Source: Chromobotia macracanthus
Lineage: Eukaryota; Chordata; Actinopteri; Cypriniformes; Botiidae
Assembly: GCA_036877525.1 (NCBI GenBank)
Contig: JAZGTH010000108.1
Location: forward strand, 372,001 to 436,000
Direction of reading: 5' to 3'
DNA: 64,000 nt
Shown here: one piece after another, positions 1 to 13,185 of the stretch
Layout of the letters: every line of letters starts with the position of its first letter
Numbering within the stretch: position 1 is the first letter of the stretch
Notes under the pieces: model-generated
Told to the model about the DNA's origin: nothing
Databases searched by the model: none
What the model saw: the letters and a program-made list of their open reading frames with translations, nothing else
Made by a program: the position numbers and the translations under genes

Positions 1-715
1 AGACATAACATATTTCAGCTCTTTAAATAAATCACAGATGGGCATTTCGGCAGATGATTAATTCCCGACCTGTAAATTATGGGGAATGAACCTCATCCCC
101 TTCCTGTCCCATATATCTGTTTACCACACATACAGTGTGACTGCATCAGAAGCCACTAACACAGAAAAAGTATTTTTCCTTCTTAGCTTGGCACATATGT
201 TTATTACCAAAAATGTGTGTTTCAGCTGGATGTATTAACATGACATCAGTAGCTATTTACATACCCACTTAAGGTCATGCAGAAATTGACAGTGCACAGT
301 TAAAAGACAAGGTTTGTGTCCCTTTGGATTTCTGCTTTTGCTACTCAAAGTGCTCTGATCTGACTGATCCCTTTTTAAAAAGCATACATATCTGTTGGTT
401 ATTAGCTGGTAAAGGCTGCAAAAGCATTGACATGAGTCTCTGAAAAAAGCATTGACATGAGTGTTCATCAAACCACAGTAAGACCTAATTGTCTACAAAT
501 GGAGAAAATTTAGGACTACTGCTACTGTCCCTCGTGAGAAGTCTTTCACTTGTTACATAACTAGTCATCATATGCATTATGATAAAACATTGTGAGAATG
601 TTGTGAGAATATTTTAATTTAGTGCTCTGACCTGTTGAAGAGGGTTATGCTCTATACCATACAGTATTATGTGTGACAGTACATTTTTACTGCAGTTTAT
701 CCTAGCAGAGTTCGT
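1..715. other. non-coding DNA at window start
   Basis: AT-rich, without a convincing gene. The short frames have no recognisable domain. A direct repeat of about 17 bases (AAAGCATTGACATGAGT) occurs twice between 420 and 465. Confidence 0.5.
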
Positions 716-907
716 AACACTTTATTTTACAGTGTTTTTGTTACATATTGCGTGTACTTATTATAGTTGTAACATTTAATCATGCATAATTACATGCAAC
801 TAACCTTAAACCAAACCATAACACTAACTCTATAGTAAGTACATGCTCTTAAAATGTATAATTACATTACAATTATAATTACAGTTATACCTTTATAAAA
901 TAAAGTA
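716..907. mobile_element. short inverted-repeat DNA element (MITE-like)
   Basis: About 190 bp that begins AACACTTTATTTTAC and ends with the near-complement ATAAAATAAAGTAT. It has no coding capacity. The interior, with repeated TACATG/ATTACA and CCTTAAACCAAACC, matches a non-autonomous family I recognise as very common in teleosts. I do not assign a family name. Confidence 0.6.
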
Positions 908-3900
908 TAACCACAGAGTTATGTAAAAAGAAACCTTTATTTTGATTCCAGTTTCAGCTACCTTTTATAAAACTGCACATTGCAGGTCAACAACACCTGG
1001 TGCTTGACCTCAGATAGCACAGCACCTAAATGTGCTGAACCAGACAAGAACATTAAAAGATACTGTAATGTGAAGCGTCTGCATCACTTCCAGCGGCTTG
1101 TTAGAACCATAAGAAGCACTTGTCTCTACAGAGCCTGTCCTATCTTTCCTTTACACAATGGAGACAGTGACAAATCACTCCCTCTCAGGATCGGAGCACT
1201 GATGTCCCATTCTGACTCTGTACAGGCATACCTCTCACTGTTGTTTGGCTTAACAGATGAATTTTGTTTCACTGCTTTGAGTATCTGTTTAAGCTTGTAG
1301 CTCCAAGACTGCCTTTAGAAGAAACACATTCCTCACTTAAGAGATGTACAGTGCTTTTACAGGATTTTTTTGTATTTTTATCTAAGCTCTTCTGTAAAAC
1401 TACTGATTTATATGAAGGCCAAAGGACAAATGGTTAGGTGGATAAAAATCTATGATTTGTCTATGATTCGAAGTGGTTAACCTTTTCAGAGAAACTTTGG
1501 CCTGCTTGCAAAGTGTTATCTTTTCAGGGTCTGGTCTTTGACAAGCCTTATGTACTTTTATAATAATGCTAATAATAAACTGGCTAAAAAGAATCACTTG
1601 GAGAAACAATTCACCCTGTTAGTTAAAAAAAGACACACCTATGAAAAATAGATCTGTTTTTGGGAATAATTTGGATTACAATTTTTTGACCTGTGACTTT
1701 CATATTGAAGGATTTTAATAAATCTTTAATCTGGAACCATTCAAACCATTCATTCAAAATCTTGTGGACCTAGAATCATCAGTAGATATTACAATGTTGT
1801 GGATTTACATAGATTTAGCTGTAGTGTTATTTTTGTGATGACCTTTTGAAGCATTGTAGGTTTTGGCATATTAAGACACTAATTTAAAATAAAGTTAAAG
1901 ATAGCAGGCCACATAATGCTTTCAGCATTGCCCCATTTACTGAAGTTGACTAAGAAATATCTAAAAATTATTAGGTTTTACATTTTTCTATTAAGAACTT
2001 GCTCCCGGGGCCACTGGCTACAATTGGTTTTTCGTTTGTAAGTGATGTGTGGTGAGGAAAATATCTGTTAAAACATAAATAAATGGTGAATGAATGTAAA
2101 AACAAAACCAGTAACACACAATTCACAGCATTCTCAGATATTAATGCAGCATTACTATCCCAACGATCACTATTACGTTAACGTAAAGGTTGGGTTTAAG
2201 TGCAAGTGCAACAAAACGGAGATGTGAGACTATTAGCAGACAAAAATGATTCAGCATGGAAATTTGGCTATATAAATGTTAAAATGTACTGAGTGAACTG
2301 TGAGGAAGTAAATCTGACAGACGTTTGGCCTATGTCAAGGACTCATTAAATTTGGGATCAGGCATGTGCTGCTAAAAGGTTTTGTCTAAACAAAGGGCAC
2401 AGAACACTGGCCAAGATTACTATAAGATTACTACAAGATTACCTTTTTGGCACTGAAAGATAAAGTACGTCTCATAAGATGCGTGCGTGATGTTTTTGTG
2501 GGTGCGGGTGGATAAGGATATATTTCTGATATTTGAATAAAATAAATTAATTAGGTCTCGGTAATTAGAAAGGTTATTCTGATAAAAAAGCTTTCTTAGT
2601 TTACTTATAATTTTTACACAGGTTTTGACATATATTTTGCTTATTCTTAAATTTATGTATGCAATACCTTTAGCTCTTTGGCTGTAGCACCCTGAATTTA
2701 CTTGTGTCTAATTTTCAACCTAGAGTATTGTTTAATATCCATTTATTTATTTGTTTGGTCAGTAGCGTTCTTATAACCTTTATTCGTTCTTATAACCGGA
2801 ACTGACTGCACATCATATGCAGAAGGTTAACCAAATCCAGGACAAAGCTTAAGTTTTGGACGTGGAAGTATATCTTCCTCCATTTATCTCCTAATTATTT
2901 ACACTTTTAAAATCGCCTTCCTATTTTTGGTTGGTTTTCTATAACACCTTTATATTACGTACTGTACAACGTTTGTACTTCATACAAAACGCAGAAAAGT
3001 CATTCGTTGAAATATTAAAAATTATAATATTTAAGATAAACGCAAGCAGGCTACATTCATTTCTATCTACATGTCAGCAAACCTGAAAACATAAGCAACG
3101 CTGTCTTATTTAAGTAAATAAATATATAATAAATATATATAATACCAGTAAGTGCCTTTTCGTCACACGTTCTGTGTCTGCATTTCTATCCATCAAGGTC
3201 ATCTGTAGGCTGTTAATTGTACTTTTAGCTAAACATTTTACATACTTTGCTGAACTCTTTTATGGTACAGTAATGTAGTCAATACTTTCTAATCCACAAA
3301 TTACATTCATATAAAATATAGACAATAATAGACTGAACAATATATCTGGATAAATTTGCCCCCAGCGTAAATTTGCCCTTTCTCTAGTACTTAAAGCATG
3401 CATTTGGTGAGGGTAAGCTGATCCTAGATCAGCAGTTACAGACAGCTTTTGTGAAGGTTTAATGGGCTGAAACACATCCTTGTTCAATGACACCAATCAC
3501 TTCTGTCTTCAGTCAGACAACTGTTGTGCCACCAACTCTTTTTATTTTACATTGTAACTGTTGTGTGGAACCAGAAAATCAACATTTTACAGGCTTGCGT
3601 GAGTTTGTTTCACTTTGGACACGTTAATTGATTAGCCTGTTCTACACAATAAATATTAAAACATTTTAACGTTTGCAGGCGCCCTTGATTACAGTATGAT
3701 TCTATACATATAATAAAAGTGTCTGAGATCATCGGTGCATATGATTTATAAGCAGGTCTTTGCCATTTTTTATCAGGCTATTAAACTATTAAAGCGTTAG
3801 GCTGTATTATTGCCTAGTTTATTTTTTCTGTTTTTGTCCTCGTTTGCATGGAAGAATATGCTAATGATTAATAAACACTCGAATGTCCCAATACAATAAT

Positions 3901-5159
3901 ACACCGCACTTGGATAGACATTTTAGGAAAGATGCAGTTAGATAGTCATGGTCATTAATACATTTCGAAACTCTTTTCTGAACTTATTAATACATCATCC
4001 TCACAACATAAATACGCACGCCTTTAGAAGTTACTAATATTGACAGGTATTGTTTGGATATCAAAGACGTTCATTTTTCCTTAATAATTCACAGATAATA
4101 TGACATTATTATTGTTATACATTTTATCTCTCTTTGACTATGCCGACCGATGATATATAGGCTATTCAAATGATTATATCATAAATAATTAAATATTGTC
4201 AGTAGAATAACCTGTAGTCTATAGGGCTATATACTTAACTACGTTAATATCAAAATCGCTACGTGCATTACTCTCCTGATTATATGTGGCAGTTATAAAG
4301 GTTCATTAAATGTATTAAAATATTAAAATATTAACTCTGCAAAATTCAAAATTACGTAGGCTTGTAGATAAACTTGAGTGATTAAATTATTATTTTTGTA
4401 ACAGCTATTTTAATTTTGGAATAATTTCAGTTATATGGAATATACACAATGTGTTGCCGTATCAATAATACGACTTTGAACGAACACTACACAAATTCCA
4501 CAGCCAAAAGTAAACGGAAACAAGTAATATTTAATAATAATAATAGCTATACGATTATGATTATTGTGGTAATAATAATAATAATAATACAAATGCAAAC
4601 GTAACTACTCTGGACATGCTTAAATCCACTGTCATACTGCTACTGTTAATGTAAGGTCTCATTTATCAAATGTCAGAAAAACGATATTTGTTCGAACAGT
4701 GGGTGTAACCCGAAGATATTGTAGTGTATAAACAGCATTTATACGTGTATGTTAAGCTTTGCAAACAAAAAACCGATCAAACATGCCATCAAAACTCTCA
4801 AAGATGATTGTACAACAATGTATATATTTTATATTGAGCTGTGTGGCACCGGCCCAGCATCAACACAGATAGCATCACTGGAGGCGCCAAATGCAGCCAA
4901 GCACCATTACGCCCAGTAGCGCACACAAGAGAGAACACAATGGTCGTATCGCTCAGTGTACCGCAGCGCATTAAACATTCTCTTTAAACAAGAAAACTGA
5001 GTTAGTTAAATGCTATATTACAAGTTAGTTAGAGTATTCATAAGACTGCTGAAACGAACTTTAAGACAGGAAGGGTGCGTAGAAAAGAGTGCCCTGGAAA
5101 GTTTCATTTGGCGAAAATGTGCTTCTTTAAAAAAGAAAACAATGACGGTAGTGATTTCA
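908..5159. other. AT-rich region 3' of pax1, no gene seen
   Basis: Very AT-rich with many TAATTA/ATTAAT words and a short (AAT)n run at about 4569-4588. The longest open frame (980-1300, plus) has no recognisable domain. The segment near 4850-4940 is more GC-rich and complex, but nothing specific could be identified. Confidence 0.4.
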
Positions 5160-5627
5160 GCTGTTTATTTATGTAATGCCTTTATTTAGCATATTTACAC
5201 ATGGATTTATAAAAAATATATGGCTAAAGCTTTCTTCATATCTACATTAACAGTTAATGTCTTTGTTCACAGAGGTTTGTTTGTTAATGTAGATATCTGG
5301 AATGTAATGCGTTTTATTCTCTTAATATGTATTGATGAAGACGTGCACGAGTCTAGTTAAGATGATCAATGTCGTTTTGCATATACAGTCGTTTTATAAA
5401 TAGCATAGAAAAAAATATTTTGACATAATGTTTAAACAGCCAACCACCAAATAACGCTGCCTGGAGACAGAGTTACAAACTAGTTACAGTAAAGAACAAA
5501 GTCATATACATTCATTCGAAATTACAAAACTCGTCTACCGCCAGACCAGAACAACACCGTCGGGAGATTGGTTAAACTTACAGTTTGCGTTGTTGAAATG
5601 CTCTCAATTCTATACTAGTGTGTGCTG
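5160..5627 (-). other. pax1: probable pax1 3' UTR with polyadenylation signals
   Basis: AT-rich sequence directly after the pax1 stop. AATAAA hexamers on the minus strand are seen near 5317, 5183 and 5168, so a 3' UTR of about 300-470 nt is plausible. The true cleavage site is not determined. It contains a 14-bp inverted repeat described separately. Confidence 0.4.
5238..5296 (-). other. hairpin in probable pax1 3' UTR
   Basis: Perfect 14-bp inverted repeat (ATATCTACATTAAC at 5238-5251 and its complement at 5283-5296) with a 31-nt loop. If the pax1 transcript extends this far, the RNA could form a stable stem. The function is unknown and chance in AT-rich DNA is possible. Confidence 0.4.
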
Positions 5628-5719
5628 TTACGAGGATGAGGTAGTAAGGCTGAGTCCGTGTATGCTGCTCAGGGCCTCGTGCTGCGGCTTGCTTAGGGGA
5701 CTGGGGGGCTTTCTGTCTC
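5628..5719 (-). CDS. pax1: pax1 exon 5: conserved C-terminal tail
   Basis: 92 nt after an ACGCAG acceptor, ending in TAA at 5630-5628. With the last base of exon 4 it encodes G327 and 29 further residues, including DRKPPSPLSK and LSSIHGL. This matches the mouse Pax1 tail in position and content. It is in phase with exon 4 and was recovered by searching for the tail motif. Confidence 0.9.
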
Positions 5720-8700
5720 CTGCGTTGGACAAACACGAAGGCAAATTTACAGAGCAAATAGACTGCAATTCTTCAGATCACACAGTGTCTTCATGTTTCA
5801 AAACTTTTTTTAACGTGTGTAATGTACGAGTACGGAACTGGGACTAATCCTTAAAAAATAATCAGTTCCTCAAAAATGTATCAAAAATAGCTTTATTACG
5901 AACTATAAAAATACGTGCCACCAAACTGTTAATTTCAAAACGTATTGTTTAGCTTGCTTATTTATATATTTTAATCTTTAATAAACAATGTTGTGCGATG
6001 TTGTATGAAAATGGCAGTACTCAACAGTTAAAGTGAATTTCATATAGCCATGTGAATGAAGCTAATAATTTTATGATGTCATTTGTTGGTCCTTAGGACG
6101 AGGTAACCACATTAAACTGCGATCATAAGTCTATGATTATAGGTTCAGGTAACCCTACTTGACCTCAGTCTGACAAGAAGCTGTTTGCACGCTTGATAGT
6201 TTGAGTGGGACTATCAGTGCTATATTAGAACCGTCTCTGTAGCAGCTAAACAGGCAAAATATTAAGCTTATACAGTCGGTTAAGCTGCATTTGATACCTC
6301 CGTGCTGTAAGAGGATAAATAACATCTATAATGAACGACAGTTAAAGTTTGTTTGATATCAAATCGAGATTATGCATACCATCTCGCACTGCATGTTTGA
6401 ACGCCATAGAAGAGTGGATGTCACTCGGGTGCATTGCCACGCCACCGCCCGGGTGGGAGAGGCTGGTACCCTGGGCCTGCCAGTGATGCCCTGGACCCAC
6501 ATAACTCCCTGCAGGGCCGCTGTACACGCCGTACTGATTGGAGGGAGAGTAAGCGCACGCCGGGACATAACTGGACAAAGTCGATGAAGGCTAAAACAAA
6601 GAAAAAAACATGCACATGAACACAGAGAAATCCACAACAGAAATTCACAACAGAAAAAGTAGAACAAGTAGCACAGAGAAAACCGTATCGGAAGTTCAAA
6701 AAAGCACGAAAAAAGCAAAAACACTTTACAGTTACTAAAGGCCTACATTACTTACATTGTACGCACATATAATTACACTATAAATAATACTAACAAAGTG
6801 CATTTAAAATCATCAAAAAAGTATATATTAGGTGTCTGTATTACACAATATTTATTTATGTACTTTATAGTTTGATAATAAAGGTTAAGTGTAAAATGTC
6901 ATACCATGTTTTTATTTTTTGTATGGGTCGAGCATAAGGCTTGTATCAGTAACAACAGATGACCAGATTATAATGCCTGCGGTACCTGAGGGTATTTAAT
7001 GTCCACATCAATAGCTGATTTGTCTATTCCGTTGACTCCATGGGCAGAGGGAAATGTCGCCCTGTTGGCACTACCCCAGTCCTCCATTTTTGGTGCGTAC
7101 CCCTCAGCGCTAGCAATAGCTGGAAAAAAAATGTTTAGCTGATTTTAACCTTTAACTTTGCACCCAACAGCAAAAAATAAATAAATAATCAAAGCAGCAC
7201 AAAATAATACATAAATTACATATTACAAAATAAATGAACGTTTAAAAAAGTTTAAAAACAAAATTAAAAAACTCTCTTTCAATCTCTTTCAATTAAATAA
7301 TTTAAATGATCTTTTAAACAAACAAAACATAGCGGCACCAAAATGTGTAAACAAAATTCTAAATCCAAAATGCTTAAGAAACCAGTTTAAAATGGATTTG
7401 AATAAATATGTTGTGATTATAATGAATTAGGCTGAATGTGTATATTTTAAATTATTTACGTCGCAATAAATCGATTAACAAAATTGTAACAAACAGGACG
7501 ATTGTTCGCATTATTAAACGTATGTATTAAACAATCCAAAACCTTGCAATTCATGTGTAACGAACAATTACTCTATATAATCGATCACAAAACATGTATT
7601 TATCATATTTATACACATTACATTATTAATCATCTTTCATAGAAAACAAAAACGAAATCATTATTATAATTAAATTAAATTTTTCAAATTTAAAATCTTT
7701 TCCCTCACATTAGGTCATTATGGAGGCCCAGCAGCTTGCTTTGTTTATGCGCCACAAATCAAGCCAGTGAGGCCTATATGTATTTAATGTACAAGGACTA
7801 AACACACAGCTTTCCAATAAACCTCACCTGTAGGATCCATGAAAGCCCGAATACCCAAAATATTGCTGACCGTGTGCGCTGAAGGCCAACCACGGGAAAT
7901 GCTTACATGTCCACCGGTGACAGGGACACCGGGTGTATTGCTCATTTTGGTCCCGGAAGGAGACATTGCATTAGGGTATGAATACGGGTATATATGGTTA
8001 TAAGTAAGGCCGGACTGTGGAGGGGCTTGCTTGCCACTATCATATTGGTTAGGCTGGGAGAGGTTTCCAATCTTGTTCCTTAATATCCGACTGATGGAGC
8101 TAACCGATGGAACGTTGTACTTGTCGCATACTCCATCCGCAAGGAGACGGTCCCGGATCTCCCATGCAAAAATACCGGGGTCTCCTTGTTTGTATTCCCG
8201 TATGTTTTTTACTACATTCGGCGTCGTTACTCGTGGTTTGCTGCCACCGATTGCGCCTGGCAAAATGGACCCAGTTTCGTTGTATCTCGCTAGTATCTTA
8301 CTCACACACCCGTGGGAGACCCGGAGCTGTCTGCTTATGTCACAGGGTCGGATCCCAAGCTGGGCTAACTCCACTATTCGTAATCGTATGGCGTTGGGCA
8401 GAGGACGTCCATTGACAAAAACTCCCCCCAGCTGGTTCACCTCCCCGTAGGTTTGCTCTAAAAGAAAGATATTTCATTTAACTTCATTTAACTGTGGTGA
8501 ACGACATCGCAAAGCATACACATTTTGAAAGCCAACGAAATCTAAGGCTTAAATACAAAACTCACGGCGACCAACTTATCTTCTTCTGTAGTGTCTTATA
8601 TACCACAAATGTTTAAGAAGTTTAAAACTTGAAGGAGATAAACAATGAATACTACTGTGCTGATAGAAGACAATCGTTATTTCTGCACGACAGAAACTTT

Positions 8701-8838
8701 ATTTAATTTATTAGCATGCCAAAAACTGCTGCACACCATTGTTCATTAAAATCCTGGGCACAATTATTTATGGTTATTTCTCTCTTAATTCGTCTCTCTG
8801 TCAACTAAGCATGCAATTATGAACGAAAGCTCACCCAT
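5628..8838 (-). CDS. pax1: Pax1 paired-box transcription factor (five coding exons)
   Basis: DNA-binding transcription factor of the Pax1/9 class, known from other vertebrates to act in the nucleus of sclerotome and pharyngeal pouch cells. Coding exons, in order, are 8838-8835, 8457-7828, 7119-6986, 6590-6380 and 5719-5628. All junctions have GT/AG sites and phase is continuous, giving 1071 nt and 356 residues. The paired domain covers about residues 5-131. The octapeptide is at 197-204 (TVSNILGI), and no homeodomain follows, as expected for this class. Pax1 rather than Pax9 is indicated by TPNVVK and KQGDPG in the paired domain, the KMEDW block, the PACAYSPSNQ segment and the DRKPPSP tail. 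The first exon supplies only ATGG, so M1 opens MEQTYGEVNQ as in mouse Pax1. A longer human-like N-terminus from another promoter cannot be excluded. The gene is divergent from nkx2.2a, 38.6 kb away. The a/b paralogue is not decided by sequence; pax1a is a guess from linkage. Confidence 0.95.
6380..6590 (-). CDS. pax1: pax1 exon 4: transactivation region
   Basis: 211 nt from a TTTTAG acceptor to a GATG|GTATGC donor, encoding residues 257-326 plus one base. PACAYSPSNQYGVYSGP and SSMAFKH match the C-terminal region of vertebrate Pax1. The frame could run on about ten codons into the intron to a stop, giving an alternative C-terminus. The donor and the matching exon 5 make splicing more likely. 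Confidence 0.92.
6986..7119 (-). CDS. pax1: pax1 exon 3: linker with KMEDW motif
   Basis: 134 nt bounded by a pyrimidine-rich CCAG acceptor and a CAG|GTACCG donor. It encodes residues 212-256. KMEDW, ANRATFP, HGVNGIDK and DVDIKYPQ match the Pax1 linker in order. It is too short for a start-to-stop reading frame and was found by translating between splice sites. Confidence 0.93.
7828..8457 (-). CDS. pax1: pax1 exon 2: paired domain and octapeptide
   Basis: 630 nt encoding the rest of residue 2 through residue 211. It is preceded by a TTTTAG acceptor and followed by ACAG|GTGAGG. It holds the whole paired domain, from the GEVNQLGG start to ILRNKIGN, and the octapeptide near the exon end. The reading frame stays open for 14 more codons into intron 2, which are not part of the protein. 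Compared with human PAX1 as I remember it, VVKHIRDYKQ is VVKNIREYKQ here, which is conservative. Confidence 0.95.
8835..8838 (-). CDS. pax1: pax1 coding exon 1 (start codon micro-segment)
   Basis: Only four coding bases, ATGG, precede a consensus donor (GTGAGC, beginning at 8834). The G completes a GAG codon with the AG that opens exon 2. This reproduces the Pax1/Pax9 family structure, in which the initiator exon is otherwise 5' UTR. A second ATG about 61 nt upstream is out of frame. The start of transcription is not visible. Confidence 0.8.
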
Positions 8839-9108
8839 TTGCCCCTGCTCTGCTTTTCTTTTTAACAGTTTCCCCTTCAATAGTTGAACGCTGGAGCATA
8901 TGTGGAGTTATTGAGAAGTAGATTTCAAAGTTGCGATGTATTCCCGTTGCAAAACATCAAAACAGTTCAATGCAGAATGGGATAAGAGTTATCCTTTCCA
9001 GTTAAAGAGGGATTTGTCTGATCCCGCAGGCTGAAATTTGCTGGAGTTAATTTGACACGTCCTCCACTTCAATCTAACTGGTTACACGGAGAGCCATGGC
9101 TTGATTTC

Positions 9109-9113
9109 ATTGG
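9109..9113 (-). promoter_or_regulatory. CCAAT box upstream of pax1
   Basis: CCAAT on the minus strand in ATTGACCAATGAA context, about 270 bp before the pax1 start codon. A CCAAT box at this distance fits a proximal promoter. No clear TATA box was seen on this strand in 8840-9300. Confidence 0.35.
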
Positions 9114-12100
9114 TCAATGAGTCTTCGAATAGGGTTCGTGTGTGAGTCTCTGTGCCCTAAAGTGTGAGTAATTTTACCCCTTTCAGTAAACTGCTTCACT
9201 TTGGAAGGGAAGAACGTTGCAGCATTTAACATTGAAGCATTGGTTAAATATCGCGGGTGTTTAGATAAAGTCGAATAGCTATAAAGCTGTTTAGGCGTCT
9301 GTGTTCAAAAGTCAAAACCTGATGATATTGCCATCCAGTTGTAAAAAAAATATATAACGATGCCAATGCTTGCTATTAGTCACTAAAATATTGGGGCTTT
9401 ATTATTATTATTATTATTATTATTATTTTGTTTCATTCTTTAAAACATCACTGTCCCATAAACACACAATTTACAGTGACTTGCATTTTGTGGAAGTAAG
9501 TTTTCTTTATGCATACAGTAAACGGGTATGTCTAAAGGGATTTTCTGAATTCTCTAATAATGCAGTAAAATGAGGGAGAGCCGCAAGTGGGGTAACAAAA
9601 CATGATGAAGAAACATACGCCACTCATTTCAGTACACATGCACCAAATAAGGCCCAATGCAATCGATATCTTTATCACTGAAACACTATATAGACTATAC
9701 AGAGTATTGACTGAAATCCAAAGGCCAGCATTATCCCAGCACGACTGTAGTTTCCTGTGGAAGTAAAGGTATCGTTTATTGGCTCACAAAATGTCACTTG
9801 TAAAAGTTTACAGACGACCAAACACAACAAGCAGTGTCACTATCCGTACATGTGTGTAGTTAGTCTCTGACAACACATGGAGGGCACAATTCCAGATCAT
9901 CTCAGCATATGGACATAGTGAGCAGGGAGGACTAGGAATCTGAACGGTTATCTTGGTGTAATGAAGGCAAGATCAAATCTAGCCTCCTGTGTGCGTATGC
10001 ACGTACAGTGCAATTCACAGCACACAATAAATGTAAAGTTATGCAATTGGACCGACATGAGTATCATTTAAATATGCCAAAATGTATAAAACGAGGTGTT
10101 ATCATCATGCTTAGACGAGTTTTGGGCTTAAAACCCATGCTTTTAAAAACCGAGTTGACTCATCAACAGAAAGAACAAGTGAAGCGCAAAAAACCAAAGG
10201 TCTCCCTCATCTGGATAACACAGGGATTACATTCGGTTGTCCAGTTCTCTTCATTCAGTGACCGAGGATTACAGATATCTAAAATGCTCACGATCACATC
10301 TGGAAAACATACTGACGACGAACACTCCTGGATGCTCAGGTAGGACCTTTCACGCATGTTGCCTTCTTATTTTCTAAACTAAAATGGAAAAAGGTCAGTT
10401 ACAGGAGAGAGCCAATATGTTGAGAGTAATCTGTAGTCTGCAATGACTACATGATGTATGTGTGCTAAACTACTTAATATTTTTCTTTTGTTTTTAATGT
10501 GCAATCTATGAATATTCCTGAATAGTTTAAATGAAGAGAATGAGGTTCACAACAGAGAAATAAAATATTCACTTTCTAAATAAATAGATAACTACAACAA
10601 CAAAACGTTTTTTCTTCACTATTTTAAATGTCTTTAGGGGTATATGGCACAAGGACAGAAGGAACTTTTACCCTTATACAGTTCAACTGCGCCCAATAGC
10701 TGAAAAATAAATTACAAAATTAATAAGGAAAACATCTTTACGATGGTGTTTTATACTGTCAAACAAATAACAGATACGACTGTATTATTATGGATTATTA
10801 AAGTTTTTAATTATTTTAATTCCTTAAATTAAAAGTCTCTTAGCCTATATCATATTGTTGGAAAAACAATTTCAGCAATAATTGTCGCACGTCAATTATT
10901 GTTCAATTATAGTCAAATTAAGTATATTATTTGGACACATTCTTTCTACCTTCTGTCTGTTTACTGATTGGCAACTCTTGCTGAGAAACTCTTGTTAAAA
11001 ACAAGAGTGGAGTTTTCACAATGGAGTTTTCACAGGAGCAAATAAAGCCTTCTTTGTAACAATGATATAATTCCGATATAAACACCCCATATTGTTTCTT
11101 CGTTTCCTCTACAATAATAATACTAATACTATTAATAAAACAACAATAACAGAAAATCCTATTTTTTCGTACGAAGTTTTAACCAAGCTAAACATGACTG
11201 TACGTCCACACATAACACATTCCTATAGAAATATAATTGACCAAGATGTGGGTCCGGTTTAATTTCTTCAAAAAAAACCTTGAACATTGGAGTGTTTATA
11301 CTTCGCTTTATGCTGATAGTGCGCCCATATTTATTGGTTGAGTTGTGTAACTGTTTGTATAACTGCTATCACATAGGTTCTGGCTTTCTTAACGTAAAGT
11401 GCCTGTCTCAAGCTAACTCTTCCAAGATAAAGACTGATGCTGCACGACAGCACATTCATATATAGGTGTGAGCCATTTCTGCTCGTATCTGGCTCTTGAA
11501 TATATTTGGACATTTAGCCAAATTAAAAATATACTCGATATCTGATCTGACACATTGGCATGGATCAGTTAAATAGGGTTACATAGAAGTTTTCATAAAT
11601 GTTGCCACTGTGCCATGCATTTTTCATTAAAATGTACAGAACATATATTAGACTACTTGTATTAGCCGTGTTATGTCCATTACACTATAAATTCTCACGT
11701 AGTTTAGCTATGATATTTTGTGTGTGCGTGTTTAACTATAACCCTTATTATAAACATCAGACATTGAATCATTAACCTAGGCTACAACCGATCATCATCG
11801 TAACATAATAGCATATAACATCCTTAAATAATAACATTATTATTCAGAGTGCGTGTATGCAATTAAACCAACAAGTTCTCACTCCCAACTCGTCACATAC
11901 TGACCCTTGGGCAGGACCACTGGGCTTTAAGGTTAAATCCTAATCTAAACATTTTAACATGCACACAAAATAGAATCCGTCTAATATGCTTTCTTTAATT
12001 GTATGAATGATCTATGGGGGATTGCCTCGCTGTGTCTCAGGTGTTCATACAATGTTTGTGAATTTTGTAATTTCATTGTTTAATATGGAAATCATTAGAC

Positions 12101-13180
12101 CAGGCCTGAACTGCGTACTTTGGCAGATATATTTCGTCGCCTCATTTAGATTTTATAATTTAAAGCGTAGTGTTATTTTTTAAATGTTTTAATTATGATG
12201 TGTAATTTCAAAATAGACAAACTACAATTTGGTTATCCAGCAATCAATCAAGCAGGTTGATTTGCGATTTTCTTCTTAATTTGAACCCATTCAGTAGAAA
12301 GTTGCATGTTCCTCTTATTTTTTAAAAAAAGGTTTTAAACAGTTTCATGAAATTAATCAATTTGTCATTTTAAATCCATATTTTATGTCAATTGATTTTT
12401 TCAAAAGTAATTGTACAAATGGCTTTACAGAAAACAAATGTTTTGGAATATGCCCATAACAATTTCAAAATGATGTTGATAAATATCGGACATAAGTTAA
12501 TACTAGAATTTATTAATTCGATAAAGACGAAAGGTTTTAATTAAGAGTTCATTGAAGTCGTGAACTTGAACTGTGGAGAGCGTGGAGCTTGAACTGTGGA
12601 AAAAGTACGAATAATTGTTTTAGTGGTTGAAACAGCATCATGCACGTGGACAAACATAGAACAAATATTACAAACAAAAGAACAAATACTTCGCCTAATT
12701 TCTTTGGGGGAGTGAATGTTCTGTTTCACTTTAAAAGGCGATTAGCTGGTTTGAGGAGCTGCTCCCTGATCTGAACCTTTAAATGATGCTTGTGTAACCC
12801 AATATAATCAGGCAAATTGAGTCATATTTAATCATATTTTGACCTAAATGAAACAAGTTCTTTAGATATTACCACATGAAGCACAATTTTTAGCTTATTC
12901 TTACCAATGATTATGAATGAATGGTCATAATACATAACAGAATTGCATGGCTTTGTCTTGATGCGAGGAAATGTTGAGTTTGCGAAAGTGTGTGTGTTGA
13001 TGTTCTTGCAGGTGCAGGTAGGGGTGCGTCCCAAAAATGACAGATGTAGAAACTTAATCAGTGTCATTATTCAGTGTAAAGTGCTCCATTTAGAAATACT
13101 ATCAGACGCTAAAAAAACTGTCAAAAAGCCAAACCTTGACTAAAACCATGAACTCATGAAAGGCCTTTCAATGGAAAAGT
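9114..13180. other. pax1 5' flank, non-coding
   Basis: No coding exon recognised. It holds a (TTA)n microsatellite at 9398-9427 and a 9-bp hairpin (ACTCTTGTT, then its complement) at about 10988-11008. Apart from a moderately complex stretch at 9590-10340, it is AT-rich. Distal pax1 regulatory DNA is expected here by position only. Confidence 0.4.
9398..9427. repeat. (TTA)n microsatellite
   Basis: About ten uninterrupted TTA/ATT units. Confidence 0.9.
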
Positions 13181-13185
13181 TACAT

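Noticed and set aside
980..1300. 106-codon open frame on the plus strand
   Set aside because: No recognisable domain and no splice or promoter context; probably chance in a less AT-rich stretch.
6342..6379. Alternative Pax1 C-terminus by reading into intron 4
   Set aside because: A consensus donor and an in-phase exon 5 with the conserved DRKPPSP tail exist, so read-through is less likely, though an intron-retained isoform is possible.
7784..7827. Extension of the pax1 paired-domain frame past residue 211
   Set aside because: Beyond a consensus GT donor; the next exon continues the known Pax1 sequence in phase.
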